This document shows, one piece after another, positions 26,507 through 34,918 of a stretch of 39,751 nt of DNA (its first letter is position 1; the number at the start of each line of letters is the position of its first letter). Under the pieces are notes generated by a model. That model saw nothing but the letters and a program-made list of their open reading frames with translations. It had not been told where the DNA came from and made no database searches. The position numbers were made by a program, and so were the translations under genes. Source of the DNA: Colwellia psychrerythraea (lineage in GTDB: Bacteria; Pseudomonadota; Gammaproteobacteria; Enterobacterales; Alteromonadaceae); contig MAAF01000042.1 of the NCBI GenBank assembly GCA_002163005.1, positions 1 through 39,751 on the forward strand, written 5' to 3'.

Positions 26507-26522
26507 TTACATACGTATTCAA
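26507..26522. promoter_or_regulatory. Operator upstream of pulA
   Basis: TTACATACGTATTCAA, centred 84 bases before the pulA start, is identical at 15 of 16 positions to the site at 28993-29008 before the TonB receptor. The near-palindrome with a central CG is LacI-family in style. The likely regulator is a MalR-like protein not present in the window. Confidence 0.65.
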
Positions 26523-26538
26523 TATCAAGACGATTTTG

Positions 26539-27480
26539 CTAACTAGCATTTACTGTTGTATCAAGCCAAGTCTTCGATGACGACTCCCCTATTTCGTTAA
26601 GGTAATCTTTAACAAACTCGATAAATACCTTGGTGCGTTTGGGTAGATCTTTTCGCTTAGGATAAACAATAAATACCCCAGAATTGGGAAACTCATCAAG
26701 CTTTGCCACAACTTTCATCTTACCTGCAACAACTAAGGCCTTGGCATTAAAATGAGGCATCAGACTCAGACCCAAACCTTCGGCACACATTTTAGCCATT
26801 GCTTCACCATCATCAACAATGGTTACTTTTTTCGGTTCAATATTAATGTGGCGACCTTGATAGCTGAAATTTATCGGCATTGTCTTACCGGTTTGCTTAA
26901 AACGGAATAACACCCAAGGCAAAACAACAAGTCCTTCATTGGAAATATCAATCTTTCGAGTAGCCACTAAATCACTGCTGGCACATATTACAAACGTCAT
27001 TGGCGACAGCTTTTGTGCCACTAAACGGCTATCATTTAGGGTACCACTTCGAATAGAAACATCGACGGCATTACTGATCATATCAACATATTGATCATTA
27101 AAGCTGACATCTAACTGGATATCAGGATAGCTCATTTTAAATTGGCTCAACATTGGCAACATATAAACACGCCCATACGATACCGGTAAATTTATTTTAA
27201 GCGCACCGCTGTAGCTATTATTGGCTGATTTCAATTCGTGTTCGCACGACTCAAGCTGCTGATAGAGAGAACCTACAGTATCTGCATATTTCTGCCCTGC
27301 TGAAGTTAAACTTAATTGCCGAGTAGAGCGATATAGCAGTTGCAAGCCGAGCTGCTCTTCTAATCTTTTAATAGCCTTACTGACTGTCGACGGATCTGTC
27401 GCGTGTTTTTTAGCTGTTGCAGAAAAGCTACCCGTTTCAATAGTCGACATAAACAAAGCGATAGTTTTAAATTTATCCAT
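26539..27480 (-). CDS. LysR-family transcriptional regulator
   Basis: 313 residues. The N-terminal winged helix-turn-helix (about 1-60) reads FMSTIETGSFSATAKKHATDPSTVSKAIKRLEEQLGLQLLYRSTRQLSLT, followed by a periplasmic-binding-like effector domain (SYGRVYMLPMLSQFKMSYPDIQLDVSFND, then VDVSIRSGTLNDSRLVAQKL) of the DmlR/PecT-like subgroup. A perfect 14-bp inverted repeat lies just upstream of its start, a probable autoregulatory site. It sits between pulA and a divergent thioredoxin-like gene; its target cannot be told from sequence. Confidence 0.9.
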   Translation of the reverse strand: MDKFKTIALFMSTIETGSFSATAKKHATDPSTVSKAIKRLEEQLGLQLLYRSTRQLSLTSAGQKYADTVGSLYQQLESCEHELKSANNSYSGALKINLPVSYGRVYMLPMLSQFKMSYPDIQLDVSFNDQYVDMISNAVDVSIRSGTLNDSRLVAQKLSPMTFVICASSDLVATRKIDISNEGLVVLPWVLFRFKQTGKTMPINFSYQGRHINIEPKKVTIVDDGEAMAKMCAEGLGLSLMPHFNAKALVVAGKMKVVAKLDEFPNSGVFIVYPKRKDLPKRTKVFIEFVKDYLNEIGESSSKTWLDTTVNAS

Positions 27481-27503
27481 GGTGATCTTATTAATAAATC
27501 AAT

Positions 27504-27535
27504 TAATGAATTATATTCACTAATATAATTCATTA
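27504..27535. promoter_or_regulatory. 14-bp inverted repeat upstream of the LysR gene
   Basis: TAATGAATTATATT (27504-27517) and AATATAATTCATTA (27522-27535) are exact reverse complements separated by CACT, ending 24 bases before the LysR start. The place and AT-rich dyad fit a LysR-type recognition site. There is no T run, so it is not a terminator. Confidence 0.6.
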
Positions 27536-27709
27536 TCAGCACTTCTGATAATAATAATTTGACGTAAACTAAGTTTCATTGAAAAACTCGCTATCAAAAC
27601 TTATTAATATTTCAACAAATTACTTTTAAAAAGTTAGCCTTTAAAATGGTATCTGTAAATAAGTCAGCTTTAACTATCTACCTAAAACCTAATTACCAAG
27701 GGATCCCTT

Positions 27710-28645
27710 ATGTTCATGCTAAAACGACTGTTATGGTCTATTATTCTCACAATACTTATCAGCGCAATTTCTTTGGTGCACGCCAGTAATCTGTCAAAGC
27801 AGTTATTAACCATGCCAATGACCCTGACCACGGGAGAAGTAGTTACCTTGGAGCAATATCAAGGTAAAAAACCGGTATATCTAAAATTTTGGGCTACCTG
27901 GTGCAAACCATGTATTGAACAAATGGCCCATTTTGAAAAAATTATCCTGCAACATGGTGACAATTTAGCCGTTATAGCAATTAATCTAGGCATAAATGAT
28001 AATTTAGCGGCAGTAAAAAAAGTACAACAAGAATTCAATTTATCTATGCCAATGGCTATCGATACCAATGGGGATTTAGCGCAAGCTTTTAGATTACTGG
28101 GCACTCCGTACCACTTATTATTTGATAAACAAATGAACTTAGTTCACCTTGGCCACAAAGCCGATTCAGTGCTTGATAACAAAATTGCCCTTATCAGCGC
28201 CACAAAGGAATTAGATTTACTAGCAGACAATGCTATCACCGAAACTGAAATGCCACTGGAGTTAGGACTTGATGGCAGTAAAACACAGGCATTTTTATTT
28301 ACTGCCACTTGGTGTGATTGGTATTTTACAGACTCTCGCCCAACCGCCTCACAACAATGTATCGCGGCACAAAATACAATCAACGATTTAACTAAAAAAT
28401 TTGACAACATCGCATGGCAGGGAATCATCTCAAGACTTTGGACTGGACCAGCTGAACTCGCTAATTACACCAAGAAGTATCAGGTAAAACATCCCATTGC
28501 GATTGATGTCAGCAATGGGATGTTTCATCAATACGGCATTAAAGAGTTTCCGAGCTTAGTCGTGGTAAAAAATGGTGAAGTGATATTAAAAACCTCTGAC
28601 TTTTCTAAGCCAACATCTTTGGCAGAGCAATTATCAAAGCTGTAA
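27710..28645 (+). CDS. Periplasmic TlpA-like protein with two thioredoxin-type domains
   Basis: 311 residues with an N-terminal signal (RLLWSIILTILISAISLVHA). The first domain (about 30-170) is TlpA/ResA-like with the redox motif FWATWCKPC (Cys65, Cys68) and the cis-Pro turn LGTPYHLLF. The second (about 190-305) repeats the fold, with FLFTATWCDWY where the motif should be: the first cysteine (Cys202) remains and the second is Tyr205, while a further cysteine occurs at 217; EFPSLVVVKNGEV supplies the cis-Pro loop. So the second domain is probably not a standard dithiol oxidoreductase. Divergent from the LysR gene. The partner substrate is unknown. Confidence 0.82.
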   Translation: MFMLKRLLWSIILTILISAISLVHASNLSKQLLTMPMTLTTGEVVTLEQYQGKKPVYLKFWATWCKPCIEQMAHFEKIILQHGDNLAVIAINLGINDNLAAVKKVQQEFNLSMPMAIDTNGDLAQAFRLLGTPYHLLFDKQMNLVHLGHKADSVLDNKIALISATKELDLLADNAITETEMPLELGLDGSKTQAFLFTATWCDWYFTDSRPTASQQCIAAQNTINDLTKKFDNIAWQGIISRLWTGPAELANYTKKYQVKHPIAIDVSNGMFHQYGIKEFPSLVVVKNGEVILKTSDFSKPTSLAEQLSKL

Positions 28646-28689
28646 ATAGAATAATTACTCGTAAAGATAGACCGTATCTCCAATCAAAC

Positions 28690-28722
28690 TGTAGGTTTGT
28701 TGATTTACTCAACGAGCCTACA
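28690..28722 (+). terminator. Probable terminator of the thioredoxin-like gene
   Basis: 14-bp stem with two mismatches that would be G-U or A-C in RNA (TGTAGGTTTGTTGA against TCAACGAGCCTACA), a 5-base loop and a short T run, starting 45 bases after the stop codon. Confidence 0.5.
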
Positions 28723-28989
28723 TTTAATGCCTACATATCCAACCTTCAAAATAATTTTAGATAAAATTTACTTTTCCCCTTAGATTATGGCTGACATTGA
28801 AGCGACCCCTTGCTACTTTTCTATCCCCTTTGTACTTGACAACAATTGCACAATTTCTATCTATAAAGTTTAATTTAAACACCCCATCCGTCCTTTCTGC
28901 CTTCCTTTCACAAGCAAACATAGTTGCTGAATGCTATGTAACACGTAAAATATACCCTTAGCTGATGACTTGTTTAATTTTTGAAACAA

Positions 28990-29052
28990 TCGTTGCATAC
29001 GTATTCAATGAGTAAAGAAGACTAAGCTACGCTCTGAATACGTATGCAACGA
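28990..29052. promoter_or_regulatory. Paired inverted operators before the TonB receptor gene
   Basis: TCGTTGCATACGTATTCA (28990-29007) and its exact reverse complement (29035-29052) are separated by 27 bases. Each is itself a near-palindrome around TACGTA; their centres are 41 bp apart, about four helical turns, so bound proteins would lie on the same face. The left copy matches the pulA site at 15 of 16 positions. Dual occupancy by one LacI-type regulator is inferred. Confidence 0.7.
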
Positions 29053-29218
29053 CTATCCATCCGTAATTTGCCCCTTTATATTAAAGTTGTTCACAAATAA
29101 TAACCAATCGATACATGTGACCACATAACTACATACGTAAAACACAAACATATAATTATTAGGTTAAATGGAAATTAGCTTATAAAATTAATCACGGATG
29201 GCTAGGGGAGAATATTCA

Positions 29219-32050
29219 ATGCTACATTTTAAACCAAGCAAAATGACATTAGCTTTACTTTCAAGTGGCTTAATGGCGTTAAGCACTGCAAGTTTTGCTG
29301 CAGAAGAAACTAAAGCTGCAGAAAAAAACGCAGAAGAAGAAGTTGAAGTAATTCAAGTAACAGGTATTCGTGGTGCTCTACAAAGAGCACAAGCGATTAA
29401 AATGAGCTCAAATTCAATTGTTGAAGTTCTTTCTGCTGAAGATATCGGTAAATTACCCGATACCAGTGTTGCCGAATCATTAGCACGTCTTCCTGGTGTA
29501 ACGGGTGAGCGTCGTAACGGTCGTACTAGTGGTCTATCAGTACGTGGTTTCAATGAAAACTATATTGGTACTTCATTAAACGGTCGTGAATTACTCGGTA
29601 TGGGTGATAACCGTGGCGTAGAGTTCGATTTATACCCGACTGAAATAGTCTCTAACATTGTAGTATATAAAACACCTGAAGCTGGCCTTATCGCGCAAGG
29701 CATTGGCGGTACTATTGATTTACAAACCGTTAGTCCATTAAATTCAGATGCTTCGATGACACTTAATGCTGTTTACGAACAAAATGAAACAGACTCAGCC
29801 AACCCAGATTATGATAACAACGGTCATCGTTTATCGTTCAACTTTGTCGACCAATTTATGGACGATACATTAGGTCTTGCTTTTGTTGTTTCTAATCAAG
29901 AAACACCTCGTCAAGAAGAGAACTTCCGTGGTTGGGGTTATGCTGATGTTGGTTATGCAAGTTGTGATGATAATGGTGAAAACTGTGTAAAAAAACAAGA
30001 TTTAGCCGGTAATGATATAGATCCTGCTACAAAAGTTTTAGGTGGTCATGATTCATTTGCCCGTTCAGCTTTGATGGAACGTAGTTCTGTTGCAGCAATT
30101 ATTGAATATCAACCTAATGATCAACTTAGCGTTAAATTCGATGCCTTATATATAGACTTTAATGAAAGTGATGTTCGCCGCGGCCTTGAAGAAGGCGGCC
30201 CTGTATGGGGTGGTGTCAACTACGATGTTGCATCAATTGAAAATGGTTTAGTTACTTCGGGTCAATGGGACGGTTTCCATTCAGTAGTTCGTAATGACGC
30301 CAGAACACAAGAGTCTGAACTGACTACCTTTGGCTTAAATGTTGAATATGCCTTAGATGATAATTGGTCAACTGTTTTAGATATATCAACGGGTGACGTT
30401 GATAAATCAATCATAGATTTAGAGAGCTACTCAGGTACTGGCCGTGCTGGCGTTGATGGACGTCCATCAGCGGCTCGTTCATGGGAAATGACTTCAACAG
30501 GCGTTATGTATAGCGCTCATCCAACGCTTCCAGGCGTTGATTATACTGATGAAAGCCTTATGCGTCTTGCAGGTCCTCAATCATGGGGTGCACCTGTTAT
30601 TGGCAGCGATGCACAAGATGGTTTTGTTAACCGTCCTGTATTCGAAGAAGAACTAGACAGTATTCGCTTTGAAGTTAACGGTGTAGTTGAATACAGTATT
30701 ATTAGTGGCATCAGCATGGGTGTTAACTACTCTGAACGTAGTAAAAGTAAAATTAATGAAGGTGATTACCTAACATCTCCAGAATACCCAGGTGCAGGAG
30801 CTATCCCTGATATTTTAGGTGTTACAGGTTTAGACTTCATTGGTATTGATGGTGTCCTTGCCTACGACAGTTTAGGTTTATACAAAAGTGGTTATTACAC
30901 CGCAACAGAAGCTTCTTTAGTGCAAACTGACCGTTTAGGTGATACCTATACCGTTGATGAAGAAACATTAACCTTATACGCAAAAGTTGATTTTGAGGCT
31001 GATTTTGCTGGCATCTACATGACAGGTAACTTTGGTATTCAATACATTGACGTTGACCAATCTTCAACAGGTTTTTCAACAGTTGAAAATGCACAAGCCT
31101 ATGTAGTATCAACACCAGTAAGTGGCGGTGCTTCATACTCAGATGTGTTACCAACACTAAACTTGAATTTTGAAATTGCTGAAAATCAATTTATTCGTAC
31201 TGGTTTATCAAAAGTCCAAAGTCGTCCTCGTATGGATGATATGCGTCCTAATGCACGTGCTACCTTTGCTTATAACGATAATCAAATTCAAAGTTCAAAC
31301 CCACAAAATGGTCCTTGGACTGGCAGTGCCGGTAACCCGATGTTAGAGCCTTTAACAGCTAACCAGTTTGATCTCTCTTACGAAAACTACTTTGCTGAAG
31401 ATGGTTATTTTGCAGCAACCTTTTTCTATAAAGATTTAACTAACTGGCACAGAACTTCAGATGCACTAACTGATTTTTCTGATGTTTATATCCCTGAGAT
31501 ACACAAAGATTCTAATGGTGATGCTCCTGCGACGCTGAATGGTTTTGTTAGTACCACCACAGATGGTTTTAAAGGTTTCGTACGTGGTTACGAATTACAA
31601 GCAAGTGTTCCATTTCGTATAATGCATGATTCTTTAGAAGGTTTTGGTTTAGTCGTAAGTGGAACATTCTTAGATGGCAAACTTGATGACGGAGGCAAAG
31701 TACCAGGCCTTTCAGAGGAAAGTTACTCATTAACCGCTTACTATGAAAGAAATGGCTTCGAATTTCGTATTGCCGGTACCAAGCGTGATGAATTCTTAAC
31801 GGAAACTCGCGGAGGCAGCCTTGCTTTGGAAGCAACTGATGATTTAGGTGCTGAAATTTGGGATGCACAAATCAGTTATGACTTCGATGAATCTGGCATT
31901 GAGTCATTACAAGGGTTACGTGTTTCATTCCAAGCTCAGAACATTACCGACGAAAAGACTATTCAAGCAGAGGCAAATGATGGAAGACAAATTACTTCTT
32001 ATCAATCATTTGGCGCTAACTACTCGTTAGGTCTTAACTACTCGTTCTAG
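29219..32050 (+). CDS. TonB-dependent receptor, probably for maltodextrins or related alpha-glucans
   Basis: Outer-membrane active transporter of 943 residues. The start is at the ATG preceded by GGGGAG; an ATG seven codons upstream is inside that ribosome-site region and is rejected. A signal peptide (MTLALLSSGLMALSTASFA) and a TonB-box-like VEVIQVTG precede the plug domain (SNSIVEVLSAEDIGKLPDTSVAESLARLPGVTGER, then LSVRGFNENYIGTSLNGRELL). The rest is beta-barrel and ends in aromatic LGLNYSF, the usual outer-membrane C-terminal signature. It belongs to the large carbohydrate-type TBDRs of Alteromonadales. Substrate is inferred from the operator shared with pulA. A halogenase-like gene follows. 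Confidence 0.92.
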   Translation: MLHFKPSKMTLALLSSGLMALSTASFAAEETKAAEKNAEEEVEVIQVTGIRGALQRAQAIKMSSNSIVEVLSAEDIGKLPDTSVAESLARLPGVTGERRNGRTSGLSVRGFNENYIGTSLNGRELLGMGDNRGVEFDLYPTEIVSNIVVYKTPEAGLIAQGIGGTIDLQTVSPLNSDASMTLNAVYEQNETDSANPDYDNNGHRLSFNFVDQFMDDTLGLAFVVSNQETPRQEENFRGWGYADVGYASCDDNGENCVKKQDLAGNDIDPATKVLGGHDSFARSALMERSSVAAIIEYQPNDQLSVKFDALYIDFNESDVRRGLEEGGPVWGGVNYDVASIENGLVTSGQWDGFHSVVRNDARTQESELTTFGLNVEYALDDNWSTVLDISTGDVDKSIIDLESYSGTGRAGVDGRPSAARSWEMTSTGVMYSAHPTLPGVDYTDESLMRLAGPQSWGAPVIGSDAQDGFVNRPVFEEELDSIRFEVNGVVEYSIISGISMGVNYSERSKSKINEGDYLTSPEYPGAGAIPDILGVTGLDFIGIDGVLAYDSLGLYKSGYYTATEASLVQTDRLGDTYTVDEETLTLYAKVDFEADFAGIYMTGNFGIQYIDVDQSSTGFSTVENAQAYVVSTPVSGGASYSDVLPTLNLNFEIAENQFIRTGLSKVQSRPRMDDMRPNARATFAYNDNQIQSSNPQNGPWTGSAGNPMLEPLTANQFDLSYENYFAEDGYFAATFFYKDLTNWHRTSDALTDFSDVYIPEIHKDSNGDAPATLNGFVSTTTDGFKGFVRGYELQASVPFRIMHDSLEGFGLVVSGTFLDGKLDDGGKVPGLSEESYSLTAYYERNGFEFRIAGTKRDEFLTETRGGSLALEATDDLGAEIWDAQISYDFDESGIESLQGLRVSFQAQNITDEKTIQAEANDGRQITSYQSFGANYSLGLNYSF

Positions 32051-32068
32051 TGAACTTTTAAGTAAAGT

Positions 32069-32101
32069 AAAACCTGTCAGTATACTGACAGGTTTTTTTT
32101 T
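32069..32101 (+). terminator. Intrinsic terminator after the TonB receptor gene
   Basis: A perfect 28-base palindrome around ACCTGTCAGTATACTGACAGGT followed by a T run to 32101, starting 19 bases after the stop codon. It should separate most receptor transcripts from the halogenase-like gene, which has its own leader. Confidence 0.9.
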
Positions 32102-32186
32102 AAGTGACTTTTGTAATATAAAACGGCTAATGTAGTACAGAGTTCATTTGATTTAATCGCACATTATTTATAAGAGAAACTCAAAC

Positions 32187-33677
32187 ATGAATAGTCCAAT
32201 TAAAAAAGTAGTGGTATTAGGTGGCGGTACTTCTGGGTGGATTTCAGCCGCATTATTGAAAAAAATACTCGGCACGGCTATTCAGCTCGAATTGGTTGAG
32301 TCTGATGCTATCGGCACTATTGGTGTTGGTGAAGCGACCATTCCACCGATCAAACACTTAAACAATGTTTTGGGCATAAACGAAGCTGAATTTTTACGTG
32401 AAACCAAAGCAACCATAAAACTTGGTATTAATTTTGAAAACTGGAAAAGCCAAGGACACAGCTATTTACATAGTTTTGGTGCTGCAGGAAAAAGCTTAGC
32501 CTTTTGTCATTTTCATCACCTATTAAAGCGCGCCAATCAATTAGAAGATGACAGCCATTTATGGCAATACGATTTGAATTATTTGTGTGCTAAAGCAGGT
32601 AAATTTGCCCACATAAAAAGTAAAGACCCTATCATTGAATTACCTTACGCCTATCATTTTGACGCGGGTCTATATGCAAATTTTTTACGTAAGTTTAGTG
32701 AAAAAATAGGCGTAATTAGAACAGAAGGTTTAGTCGAGCACGTTGAGCAGTGCCCTATATCTGGGCATATAACTTCTCTTAAGTTGAAAAATGGACAAAC
32801 AGTAACAGGTGATTTGTTTATCGATTGTTCCGGTTTTAAAGGCTTGCTTATTCAAGAAAAACTTCGCACTGGTTATGAAGATTGGAGTCATTTACTGCAA
32901 TGTGACCGTGCGATTGCGGTACCTTCAGAACGATTAGAAAAAACGTTACCTTATACGCGTTCTATTGCTCATGCTGCAGGCTGGCAGTGGCGTATTCCAC
33001 TGCAACACCGTAATGGTAATGGCTTAGTTTACAGTAGTAGCCATTGTAGTGAGCAACAAGCTATGGATACCATAATGGGAAACTTAGATACTAAACCCAT
33101 TGCTGATCCTAAAATCATTAAGTTTCAAACTGGTCGGCGTTACCAACAGTGGAACAAAAATGTTATTGCTATTGGTCTATCAAGTGGATTTTTAGAGCCA
33201 CTTGAATCCACCAGTATTCACCTTGTGCAATCTGCTGTTGTCCGCTTAGCACACCTTTTTCCTCATCAAGGTATTAATAGCAGCCTAGTTGATGAATTCA
33301 ACAAGCAGTCTGCCACTGAGTTTGAACAAATTAGAGATTTTTTAGTACTGCACTATCATGCGACTGAGCGTACAGACAGTGATTTTTGGCAAGATATGCG
33401 TCATATGAAAATTCCGGACAGTCTCGCCCATAAAATTGAAATATTTAAACAGAGTGGTCGATTATTTAGAGAGCAAAATGATTTATTCACCGACAGTTCA
33501 TGGCTGCAAGTTATGTTAGGACAAGGTATCGTACCGCAAGATTATCATCCCATAGCCAACACAATGTCTGATGAAAAACTCGCTGAGATGCTGAGAAAAG
33601 TGAAAGAAATCAAACAAGCGCCTATTGATAAACTGCCCAGTCATGATGAGTTTTTGAGAATATTTTGTCATCAATAA
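32187..33677 (+). CDS. Tryptophan-halogenase-like flavoprotein
   Basis: 496 residues of the FAD-dependent tryptophan halogenase family. Features seen are the Rossmann FAD loop VVLGGGTSGWISAALL (9-24), GVGEATIPPI, the lysine equivalent to the catalytic Lys of PrnA/RebH in ATIKLG (Lys78), the halogenase hallmark GWxWxIP as GWQWRIP (265-271), and SGFLEPLESTSIHL near 333-346. It thus keeps the residues expected of an active halogenase. Genes of this type commonly follow carbohydrate TonB receptors in Alteromonadales and Caulobacter-like bacteria, where their role is unresolved; a BrvH-like indole halogenase activity is one precedent. The substrate here is unknown. Confidence 0.9.
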   Translation: MNSPIKKVVVLGGGTSGWISAALLKKILGTAIQLELVESDAIGTIGVGEATIPPIKHLNNVLGINEAEFLRETKATIKLGINFENWKSQGHSYLHSFGAAGKSLAFCHFHHLLKRANQLEDDSHLWQYDLNYLCAKAGKFAHIKSKDPIIELPYAYHFDAGLYANFLRKFSEKIGVIRTEGLVEHVEQCPISGHITSLKLKNGQTVTGDLFIDCSGFKGLLIQEKLRTGYEDWSHLLQCDRAIAVPSERLEKTLPYTRSIAHAAGWQWRIPLQHRNGNGLVYSSSHCSEQQAMDTIMGNLDTKPIADPKIIKFQTGRRYQQWNKNVIAIGLSSGFLEPLESTSIHLVQSAVVRLAHLFPHQGINSSLVDEFNKQSATEFEQIRDFLVLHYHATERTDSDFWQDMRHMKIPDSLAHKIEIFKQSGRLFREQNDLFTDSSWLQVMLGQGIVPQDYHPIANTMSDEKLAEMLRKVKEIKQAPIDKLPSHDEFLRIFCHQ

Positions 33678-33681
33678 ATGG

Positions 33682-33712
33682 AATAGGTGCTAATGATTCC
33701 TTAGCACCTATT
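33682..33712. terminator. Bidirectional intrinsic terminator
   Basis: AATAGGTGCTAA pairs perfectly with TTAGCACCTATT around a 7-base loop, in the convergent gap between the halogenase-like gene and the MDR oxidoreductase gene. Flanking T is short, so efficiency is uncertain. Confidence 0.7.
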
Positions 33713-33731
33713 TGTTCAGTTAACTCAAAAT

Positions 33732-34709
33732 TTATACCGTTAAGGTGATTTTTCCTACCGCTTTACCTGAAGCAAGGCGATCGTGAGCTTTTGCTACTTC
33801 CCAAATTGAGAAATCACTTTCATCAATAATAGGCGTGATTTTTCCTGCATCTACCAGCGTTGCAATTTCAGTAAGAATCCGGCCATGTGATGCATGGTTA
33901 ATACCGTGGCATAATGGAATAAGCACCAAAACGCTGTGGAATGACAAACTTTTCAGGGCAATTTGTAATGGATCTGCTATGGGTAAAATAGTCGCTACCT
34001 GGCCGTTGAACTTAGCTGCTTCAAATGATTTTTCAATATTATCTCCTGCAACGGTATCAAATACTTTATCAAAACCAACACCACCGGCGTGAGCCTTTAC
34101 GTAGTCTGAAACTGACTCAGTCTTATAATCAACTAAGTTATCTGCGCCAAGTGTTTTTGCTAGCGCTTCGTTAGCTGGAGAATAAGTGGAAGTAACATTG
34201 GCACCCAATACTTTGGCTAACTGCACCGCAATATGACCAACGCCCCCCGTAGCACCATGAATAAGGACCTTATCACCTTGCTGCACATTCATTTTATCAA
34301 CAAGTGCTTCATAAGAAGTGATTGCGACTAATGGCAGAGCAGCCGCTTGTTTCATTGTCAGCGTTTTAGGTTTCTTAGCCATTAATAATGCATCAACTAA
34401 CATAAACTCAGCTAACGCACCATCAACGCCATTAATACCACCAGCCATACCGTAAACTTCATCCCCCACGTTAAAACCGGTAACACCTTCACCCACTTCA
34501 CAAACAATACCTGCAACATCACCGTGTAATATTTCAGGTAAATTCGCTGACCAAGGTAGCTCAATTGAACGTAGCATAGTATCAATTGGGTTTACACTTG
34601 TTGCTTTCACTTCGACTACCAGATGGCCTACTTTAGCGACTGGCTTTGCTTTTTCTGCAAGTTGGAATACTTCAGTAGACCCGATTTTTTTAATGATCAT
34701 TGCTTTCAT
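33732..34709 (-). CDS. Zinc-independent MDR oxidoreductase (quinone oxidoreductase family)
   Basis: 325 residues. The N-terminal GroES-like domain has VKATSVNPIDTMLRSI and HGDVAGIVCEVGEGVTGFNVGDEVYGM; the NAD(P)-binding loop is GDKVLIHGATGGVGHIAVQLAK (near residue 145). The family Zn-binding cysteines of classical alcohol dehydrogenases are not present, which fits NADPH:quinone or enone reductases. Cytoplasmic. It is divergent from a LysR-family gene across 209 bp, and such pairs are often regulator and target. The substrate is not predictable. Confidence 0.88.
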   Translation of the reverse strand: MKAMIIKKIGSTEVFQLAEKAKPVAKVGHLVVEVKATSVNPIDTMLRSIELPWSANLPEILHGDVAGIVCEVGEGVTGFNVGDEVYGMAGGINGVDGALAEFMLVDALLMAKKPKTLTMKQAAALPLVAITSYEALVDKMNVQQGDKVLIHGATGGVGHIAVQLAKVLGANVTSTYSPANEALAKTLGADNLVDYKTESVSDYVKAHAGGVGFDKVFDTVAGDNIEKSFEAAKFNGQVATILPIADPLQIALKSLSFHSVLVLIPLCHGINHASHGRILTEIATLVDAGKITPIIDESDFSIWEVAKAHDRLASGKAVGKITLTV

Positions 34710-34918
34710 AACTTTCTCTCTATAATTGTATATTGGCTGGTGTACTTGTTTATACCCGTTACCATTGAAGATGCAGGTTTCAGATTGGTTGTTCGTTTCA
34801 ATGTGGCTATTTTATATATTGCCAATTGAGCAAACCATAACCTAAAGTGCAAATCATATTTGCCTTTTTAGCAACGCGAAGTTAGAGTAAGAACAATAAT
34901 CCTTATGTAACAGCCATT

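Larger units (their letters stand above)
28646..29218. other. Long leader region before the TonB receptor
   Basis: 573 bases holding the hairpin at 28690-28722, the paired operators at 28990-29052, a weaker half-site-like ACATACGTAA at 29131, and the ribosome site GGGGAG about 8 bases before the receptor start. No supported gene within it. Confidence 0.6.

Noticed and set aside
29131..29140. Third operator-like site (ACATACGTAA) before the TonB receptor
   Set aside because: Only one half matches the paired operators; the other arm lacks the ATTCA/TGCAA pattern.
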